NCBI GenBank assembly: GCA_031548875.1 | Contig: JAVBQQ010000047.1 | Coordinates: 1-11,156 of the forward strand | Origin: JAAYCI01 sp031548875 | Lineage (GTDB): Bacteria > Bacillota > Clostridia > Oscillospirales > Ruminococcaceae | Direction of reading: 5' to 3' | Length of the DNA: 11,156 nucleotides | Shown: piece by piece, positions 6,027-11,156 of the stretch | Layout of the letters: each line of letters begins with the position of its first letter | Position numbering within the stretch: position 1 is the first letter of the stretch | Notes under the pieces: generated by a model | What the model was told of the DNA's origin: nothing | The model's input: only the letters and a program-made list of their open reading frames with translations | Databases searched by the model: none | Translations under genes and position numbers: made by a program

Positions 6027-9000
6027 ATGAAAATCATCGTGGGGTCGAGCCAGGAGTTGTGCGTGGGCTGCAATCGCTGCACGCGCGTATGCCCCATCGA
6101 GATGGCCAACCTGACCTATCAGGACGAAACCGGTGACATCAAGGTGAAGGTTGACAACACACAATGCATCGCCTGTGGCGCGTGCATCTCTGTTTGCATG
6201 CATGGGGCGCGGCAGTACGAGGATGATATCGAACCGTTTTTGGACGACCTCGCCGCCGGGCTGCCCGTCTCGCTCATCGCCGCGCCTTCGCTGAAGGCGA
6301 ACTTCCCGCATTGGCGGCGCATCCTCGCCTGGCTCCGGCAGATGGGTGTGCAAAAAATATACGACGTATCACTGGGGGCGGATATCTGCATCTGGGCCCA
6401 CCTGCGCTACATCGAACAACACAAGCCCGTTTCGCTCATCACCCAGCCCTGCGCCGCCATCGTGAGCTACTGCGAGATACACAACCATGCACTGCTGGGC
6501 AGCCTCTCGCCCGTGCACAGCCCCATGGGCTGCACGGCCATCTATATGCGCGAGCACGAACACATCGAGGGCCGTATCGCCGCGCTTTCCCCCTGCATTG
6601 CCAAAGGCAACGAGTTTGAGGCCACCGGCCTTGCGGACTACAACATCACCTTTGCAAAGCTGGCCGCCTACATTGAGGACAATGGCATCGCCCTGCCCGA
6701 CGAAGAGACGGACTTTGACCATTACGAGAGCGGCCTTGGCGCCCTGTTCCCCACACCGGGGGGCCTCAAGGAGAATATCGAGTATTTTACCGGCAAGAAA
6801 CTGCGGGTGGACAAGAGCGAAGGCGTGGACGTGTACCGCCACCTGGATGAATACGCACGCACGCCGGAGGAGCAGTTGCCCCAGCTGTTCGACGTGCTGA
6901 ACTGTGCCGAGGGCTGCAACGCAGGCCCCGGCTGCGCGTCAGGCAAGGGCATCTTCGAGATACAGACCACCATGGATGTCTATCGCCGCCGCGCCATGGA
7001 AACGCGCGACCCCGCGTACTATGACGAGTTGTACAAGCAGTACGACGAAACATTTACCCTCTCCCGTTTCCTGCGGGCATACACGGCCATCCTCACCTTT
7101 TCGCCCCATGTTTCCGAGGAGGACATCCAGGAGGCATTCGCCCTGCTGGACAAGGACACCTATGCCAAGCAGAACCACAATTGCGGGGCGTGCGGCTCGG
7201 GCACCTGCCGCGAGATGGCCCGCAAGGTGGCGCTGGGCATCAATATCCCGCTCAACTGCATCGTCAAATCGCGCGACGACACTGCCGAGGAGCACCGGCG
7301 TAACGTCGAATTGTTCCAGCGCAACGCGGAGTACATCGACCTTATCCACAACATCGGCGAATATCTGCTCACTGCCGGGCAGGAGGAGCACCAAAACGTG
7401 GTACTCAACTCGCTGCACGCGTTGTGCTACACCATGAACGCATACAGCGCCTACATCTGGCGCAACGAATATGACGAAGAGGGCCTTCCCCTTGCCACCA
7501 GCCGCCTGTTCGGCTGGCCGGAAGACACCCACACCGCCCTGCATCAGGTGCCCGCGAACTGGATACCCGCCTGGCACGAGGCGCTCCTTAGGGGCGACCA
7601 TGTGAGCCTGCTGCGCTCCCAGGGCAAGGGATACCCCGGGGCGCTGTTTTCCAACCCCGACGTGGGGAGCATCCTCATTGTGCCGGTGCTCATCAAGGGC
7701 GATTTTTGGGGCATGCTGGTCTTCACCTTCGAAGAAGAACGCACGTTCGACACCGACGAGGTGTCGGTGGTGGTGGCCAGCGGGCGGCTCATCATCTCCA
7801 GCATTCTGGAAAATGAGCTGACCGAACGCCTGATCGTGGCGCGCGAGGAGGCCCTGGCCGGCACCCGCGCCAAGACCGACTTTCTCTCCCGTATGAGCCA
7901 TGAGATGCGCACACCCATGAACGCCATCATCGGCATGGCCAAGATTGCCGACAGTACAAGCGACATGGACAAGCTGCGCTACTGTCTGTCGGCCATCGGG
8001 GCCTCCTCCGCCCACCTGCTGGGGCTCATCAACGACGTGCTGGACATGTCCAAGATCGAGGCGGGTAAGATAGAACTGGCCGACGCCCCTTTCAATCTGG
8101 AAGAGATGCTGGTGCAACTGTACCGCATCGTAGCCAGCCCCGCGGAAGAAAAGCGCCAAAAGCTGCACGTGGAACTGGCCCCCGGGATGCCTCTTGCCTA
8201 CACCGGCGACGAGATGCGCCTGTCGCAGGTCATTACAAACCTTTTATCCAACGCGATCAAATTCACCCCCGAGGGCGGCAGCATCACACTGGCCGTGCGA
8301 GAAGCACAGCGGGACGACACGCACAGCGTGCTGCGCTTCACCGTGCAGGACACCGGCATCGGTCTTTCGCCAGAGCAGATCTCCCGCCTGTTCAACGCGT
8401 TCGAGCAGGCCGACGCCTCCATTGCCCAGCGCTACGGTGGCACAGGCCTGGGGCTCACCATCTCCAAGAGCATCGTGGAGCAGATGGAGGGGGATATCTG
8501 GGTGGAATCCACCCCTGGCGAAGGCTCCCGGTTCTTTGTGGAGGTGCGCCTAGTGCGGGACAGCGCCCAGGACGCACCTTCGACGGCACCCTCCCCGGAG
8601 AGGGAGATCCGCCTGCTGGTTGCAAGCAGGGACAAGAACCGCCGCGCGGAGCTTGCCGAGATCGCCGAACGGTTCGGCGTGCAGGTGGATACCGCAGCCA
8701 CTGCGGCCGAGATGTGGGCGTTGCTCTGCCGCGCCGCGGAAACCGCGCCCTACAGCGCTATCTTCATGAACCCCGCCCTGCCCGACGGCGACGGCATCGA
8801 GACCCTGCTTGCCGCCGGCAGCATTGTGGACATGGGCACCGTGGTACTGCTGGCCTCGTTCGAAGAATGGCTCGCGCTGGAAAGTGCGGCAAAGAGCGCA
8901 GGCATTCGGCATCACCTGGCCCCGCCCTTCTTCCCCTCCTCGGTGCTGGACGCCATCCAGCAGGTGATGGGGCGCGTGCCCCCACCCGACCCGGCCGAGG

Positions 9001-9434
9001 CGCCCGACAGCGGACCACTGGACTTTACCGGACTGCACCTTCTGCTGGCCGAAGATATCGAGATCAACCGTGAGGTGTTCATCACGCTGATGGAGGGCAC
9101 CGGGCTGGAGATCGACGCAGCCAAAAACGGCCGCGAGGCGGTGGAGATGTTCCAAAGCGACCCCGGCCGCTATGACGTCATCGTCATGGACATCCAGATG
9201 CCGGAGATGGACGGGCTGGAGGCCACGCGGGCCATCCGCACGCTGGCGCTGCCCAAGGCGCAGCTGGTCCCCATCATCGCCATGACGGCCAACGCCTTCA
9301 AGGATGACATCGACAACTGCCTGGCCGCCGGGATGAACGACCATGTGTCCAAGCCCATCGACGAGGTGCTGTTGAGCGAAAAAATCGCCCTGCACACGGG
9401 CTGGGCAGTGCAAAAACCGCCCCCTACCTCTTGA
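6027..9434 (+). CDS. H-cluster (iron-only hydrogenase-like) sensory hybrid histidine kinase
   Basis: A 1135-residue protein with no membrane segment, so cytoplasmic. Two [4Fe-4S] ferredoxin motifs use Cys12/15/18/22 and Cys47/50/53/57. The hydrogenase large-subunit-like domain (about 80-312) keeps the four H-cluster ligands: Cys142 (TQPCAAI), Cys190 (SPCIAKGNE, with Lys193 and Glu196) and Cys293/Cys297 (NCAEGCNAG). A Fes-type [4Fe-4S] motif follows (Cys386/389/394/411), then a GAF domain (about 435-600). HisKA has phospho-acceptor His625 (SHEMRTP); the ATPase domain has N742, DTGIG at 775-779 and GGTGLGL at 804-810. A degenerate receiver (about 860-985) precedes an intact one (about 1002-1125: Asp1010, acceptor Asp1055, Thr1087, Lys1109). 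This matches histidine-kinase-linked sensory [FeFe] hydrogenases, so H2 or redox sensing is likely and bulk H2 turnover unlikely. The ATG at 6027 is preferred over an in-frame TTG at 5991 because GTGGAGG lies 6 bases before it. No partner regulator is in view. Confidence 0.95.
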   Translation: MKIIVGSSQELCVGCNRCTRVCPIEMANLTYQDETGDIKVKVDNTQCIACGACISVCMHGARQYEDDIEPFLDDLAAGLPVSLIAAPSLKANFPHWRRILAWLRQMGVQKIYDVSLGADICIWAHLRYIEQHKPVSLITQPCAAIVSYCEIHNHALLGSLSPVHSPMGCTAIYMREHEHIEGRIAALSPCIAKGNEFEATGLADYNITFAKLAAYIEDNGIALPDEETDFDHYESGLGALFPTPGGLKENIEYFTGKKLRVDKSEGVDVYRHLDEYARTPEEQLPQLFDVLNCAEGCNAGPGCASGKGIFEIQTTMDVYRRRAMETRDPAYYDELYKQYDETFTLSRFLRAYTAILTFSPHVSEEDIQEAFALLDKDTYAKQNHNCGACGSGTCREMARKVALGINIPLNCIVKSRDDTAEEHRRNVELFQRNAEYIDLIHNIGEYLLTAGQEEHQNVVLNSLHALCYTMNAYSAYIWRNEYDEEGLPLATSRLFGWPEDTHTALHQVPANWIPAWHEALLRGDHVSLLRSQGKGYPGALFSNPDVGSILIVPVLIKGDFWGMLVFTFEEERTFDTDEVSVVVASGRLIISSILENELTERLIVAREEALAGTRAKTDFLSRMSHEMRTPMNAIIGMAKIADSTSDMDKLRYCLSAIGASSAHLLGLINDVLDMSKIEAGKIELADAPFNLEEMLVQLYRIVASPAEEKRQKLHVELAPGMPLAYTGDEMRLSQVITNLLSNAIKFTPEGGSITLAVREAQRDDTHSVLRFTVQDTGIGLSPEQISRLFNAFEQADASIAQRYGGTGLGLTISKSIVEQMEGDIWVESTPGEGSRFFVEVRLVRDSAQDAPSTAPSPEREIRLLVASRDKNRRAELAEIAERFGVQVDTAATAAEMWALLCRAAETAPYSAIFMNPALPDGDGIETLLAAGSIVDMGTVVLLASFEEWLALESAAKSAGIRHHLAPPFFPSSVLDAIQQVMGRVPPPDPAEAPDSGPLDFTGLHLLLAEDIEINREVFITLMEGTGLEIDAAKNGREAVEMFQSDPGRYDVIVMDIQMPEMDGLEATRAIRTLALPKAQLVPIIAMTANAFKDDIDNCLAAGMNDHVSKPIDEVLLSEKIALHTGWAVQKPPPTS

Positions 9435-9463
9435 CAGCGGGCGGGGCGCTATAATAGTATAGT
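9431..9463 (+). promoter_or_regulatory. Possible promoter of the acyl-CoA ligase gene, overlapping the kinase stop codon
   Basis: A perfect TTGACA (9431-9436) contains the TGA stop of the kinase gene. Downstream is TATAATAGTATAGT (9450-9463). The first -10-like box (TATAAT, 9450) is only 13 bases from TTGACA; TAGTAT (9455-9460) is 18 away and TATAGT (9458-9463) is 21 away. The spacing is therefore imperfect for the best boxes, and the active -10 cannot be decided by eye. The 12-base core TATAATAGTATA is identical to the one in the kinase promoter (5949-5960). Confidence 0.45.
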
Positions 9464-9474
9464 GTATTGTACAG

Positions 9475-9507
9475 GCAGGGTAACCGTTCCTGGGTACCCT
9501 GCTTTTT
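9475..9507 (+). terminator. Rho-independent terminator-like hairpin between kinase and acyl-CoA ligase genes
   Basis: GCAGGGTA (9475-9482) pairs perfectly with TACCCTGC (9495-9502), with two more C-G pairs possible inside the loop, and five T follow at once (9503-9507). It can end the kinase transcript. Because the possible ligase promoter lies upstream of it (9431-9463), it would also sit in the ligase leader and could act as an attenuator. A second ACCCTGC at 9522-9528 could compete for the 5' arm. Confidence 0.7.
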
Positions 9508-9542
9508 ATTACCTGCTTATGACCCTGCAAAGAGGTGGAGGA

Positions 9543-11156
9543 ATGTCTGAAAACACACAACTTTTGTCGGTGACCATGGGCGATTTGCTGGACAACACGG
9601 CGGCCGCCCACCCCGACGTGGAGGCCGTTGTGTACACCGACCGGCCCTTTCGTAAAACGTACAGCGAGTTCCGCGACTACTGCAACGAGGTGGCGCGCGG
9701 CTTCATGGCCATGGGCGTGAAGAAGGGCGACCACGTGGCCATCTGGGCATCCAACCTGCCCGAATGGCTCACCGCCATGTGGGCCACGGCCAAGATTGGC
9801 GCTGTTTTGGTGACCGTGAACACCAACTACAAGATCTTTGAACTGGAATATCTGCTCAAGCAGAGCGACTCGATGACACTGATTTTAATGGATGAACTGA
9901 AGGGCAACAGCTATGTGGACACCATCCAGAAGCTGTGCCCCGCGCTTGCCACCAGCAAGCCGGGCGAGCTCTCGTGCGAGGACCTGCCCTTCTTGAAAAA
10001 CGTCATCTACGTGGGCGATAAAGCCAAGACCCCAGCCGGCATGTTCCACTGGGACGACCTGTTCACGCTGGCGAAAGAGGTGCCCGAGGCGGAGCGCGCC
10101 GCTCGCCAGGCCGGCCTCGACATCCACGACGTCATCAACATGCAGTACACCAGCGGCACCACCGGCTTCCCCAAGGGGGTCATGCTCACCCACAATAACA
10201 TCATCAACAACGGCAACAGCATCGGCGACTGCATGGTCTTCACCCCGCAGGACCGGCTGTGCATCACCGTGCCGTTTTTCCACTGCTTTGGCATGGTGCT
10301 GGCCATCATGGCCAGCGTGACGCACGGCACCACGATGGTGCCGGTGGACGTGTACAGCCCGGTGAAGGTGATGGACGCCATCCAGCGCGAAAAATGCACC
10401 GCCTGCCACGGCGTGCCCACCATGTTCATCGCTATGCTGGAGCACCCGGACTTTAAAAGCTACGACTTTTCCCACATGCGCACCGGTATCATGGCCGGCT
10501 CTCCCTGCCCCGTGCCGGTGATGAAGCAGGTGGTGGAAGAGATGAATATGCGCGACATCACCATCGTGTTCGGCCTCACCGAAACGTCGCCCGGCTGCAC
10601 CCAGACCCGCACTTCCGATTCGCTGGAGCACCGGGTGTCCACCGTGGGGCGGCCGCTGCCCTTCATCGAGTGCAAGGTGACCGACCCCGAAACAGGCGAG
10701 GAACTGCCCGACGGCGTACCCGGCGAATTCTGTGCCCGGGGCTACAACGTGATGAAGGGCTATTACAAGATGCCCGAGGCCACGGCCCAGGTGCTGGACG
10801 CCGACGGCTGGCTGCACTCGGGCGACCTTGCCATACGTGGCGAGGACGGCTACTACAAGATCACCGGCCGCATCAAGGATATGATCATCCGCGGCGGTGA
10901 AAACATCTACCCCAAAGAGCTCGAGGAGTTTTTATACGCTCACCCCAAGGTCAAGGACGTGCAGGTGATCGGCGTGCCCAGCAAGCAGTACGGCGAGGAG
11001 ATCATGGCCTGCATTGTCGTGAGGGATGGCGAGACACTGACCGAGGAGGACGTGAAGGAATACTTTCTCAGCCGCATGGCGCGCCACAAATGCCCCCGCT
11101 ATATCCGGTTTATGGAGGGCTTCCCCATGACGGCCAGCGGCAAGATTCAGAAATAT
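9543..11156 (+). CDS. AMP-forming acyl-CoA synthetase/ligase (fatty or medium-chain acyl; 3' end cut by window)
   Basis: 538 codons are open to the window edge without a stop; typical family members are about 545-560 residues, so probably only a short tail is missing. It belongs to the ANL adenylate-forming superfamily and activates a carboxylic acid with ATP to an acyl-adenylate, then transfers it to CoA. Visible core motifs are the phosphate-binding loop YTSGTTGFPKG (202-212), FGLTETSPG (343-351), the ATP-ribose Asp in SGDLA (Asp428), the hinge GRIKDMIIRGGENIYPKELE starting at 442, and the catalytic lysine region ASGKIQK (Lys534). Substrate chain length cannot be read by eye; the sequence looks like fatty/medium-chain CoA ligases rather than acetyl-CoA synthetase. 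An AGAGGTGGAGG tract directly precedes the ATG at 9543. An in-frame ATG at 9576 is a less likely alternative. No transmembrane helix is evident. Its leader contains the terminator-like hairpin, so expression may be attenuated. Confidence 0.95.
   Translation, partial: MSENTQLLSVTMGDLLDNTAAAHPDVEAVVYTDRPFRKTYSEFRDYCNEVARGFMAMGVKKGDHVAIWASNLPEWLTAMWATAKIGAVLVTVNTNYKIFELEYLLKQSDSMTLILMDELKGNSYVDTIQKLCPALATSKPGELSCEDLPFLKNVIYVGDKAKTPAGMFHWDDLFTLAKEVPEAERAARQAGLDIHDVINMQYTSGTTGFPKGVMLTHNNIINNGNSIGDCMVFTPQDRLCITVPFFHCFGMVLAIMASVTHGTTMVPVDVYSPVKVMDAIQREKCTACHGVPTMFIAMLEHPDFKSYDFSHMRTGIMAGSPCPVPVMKQVVEEMNMRDITIVFGLTETSPGCTQTRTSDSLEHRVSTVGRPLPFIECKVTDPETGEELPDGVPGEFCARGYNVMKGYYKMPEATAQVLDADGWLHSGDLAIRGEDGYYKITGRIKDMIIRGGENIYPKELEEFLYAHPKVKDVQVIGVPSKQYGEEIMACIVVRDGETLTEEDVKEYFLSRMARHKCPRYIRFMEGFPMTASGKIQKY

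Noticed and set aside
5724..6353. 209-codon minus-strand frame spanning the intergenic region and the start of the kinase gene
   Set aside because: It starts inside the ferredoxin/H-cluster coding region, runs through the kinase promoter and shows no recognisable domain.
6939..8168. 409-codon minus-strand frame opposite the sensor kinase
   Set aside because: It overlaps fully the GAF and HisKA coding region, has no recognisable family and has shadow-like composition.
9885..10817. 310-codon minus-strand frame opposite the acyl-CoA ligase
   Set aside because: His/Gly/Val-rich translation typical of an antisense shadow; the plus strand carries all the adenylate-forming motifs.
1..11156. CRISPR arrays, tRNA or rRNA genes, insertion sequences, phage attachment sites
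   Set aside because: No regularly spaced repeats, cloverleaf or rRNA signatures, transposase frames or flanking duplications were found on either strand by reading.

Overview
The window looks like a chromosomal stretch from a GC-rich, strictly anaerobic, Gram-positive Clostridia member, probably Oscillospiraceae-like. This is inferred from three things: an [FeFe]-hydrogenase-type sensor protein, an InlB/Flg_new-repeat surface protein with an ECF-type sigma factor fused to an ectodomain, and strong GGAGG-type ribosome binding sites with TATAAT-type -10 boxes. Species cannot be assigned from the sequence alone.

The layout is two transcription units diverging from a roughly 700-base, AT-richer intergenic region (5325-6026). 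To the left on the minus strand lie a 570-residue ECF-type sigma factor and, 57 bases later, a 1158-residue secreted, repeat-containing, membrane-anchored surface protein. The sigma factor carries a transmembrane helix and a large predicted extracellular part. A further gene may begin at the left edge (1-53). To the right on the plus strand lies a 1135-residue soluble hybrid histidine kinase. Its input region is an iron-only hydrogenase H-cluster domain flanked by ferredoxin-type and Fes-type [4Fe-4S] modules and followed by a GAF domain. After it comes an acyl-CoA synthetase/ligase that is cut by the right edge of the window.

The minus-strand pair reads as a cell-surface module: a membrane-tethered sigma factor that could sense something outside the cell and switch on its neighbouring surface protein. 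The plus-strand kinase reads as a hydrogen or redox sensor (the histidine-kinase-linked sensory [FeFe] hydrogenase class) whose output regulator is not in this window. Its promoter shares a 12-base core with the sequence in front of the acyl-CoA ligase. The ligase leader carries a terminator-like hairpin with a second copy of the hairpin's 3' arm downstream, so attenuation is possible. Ties between the two units, and between H2 sensing and acyl-CoA metabolism, are inference from position only.
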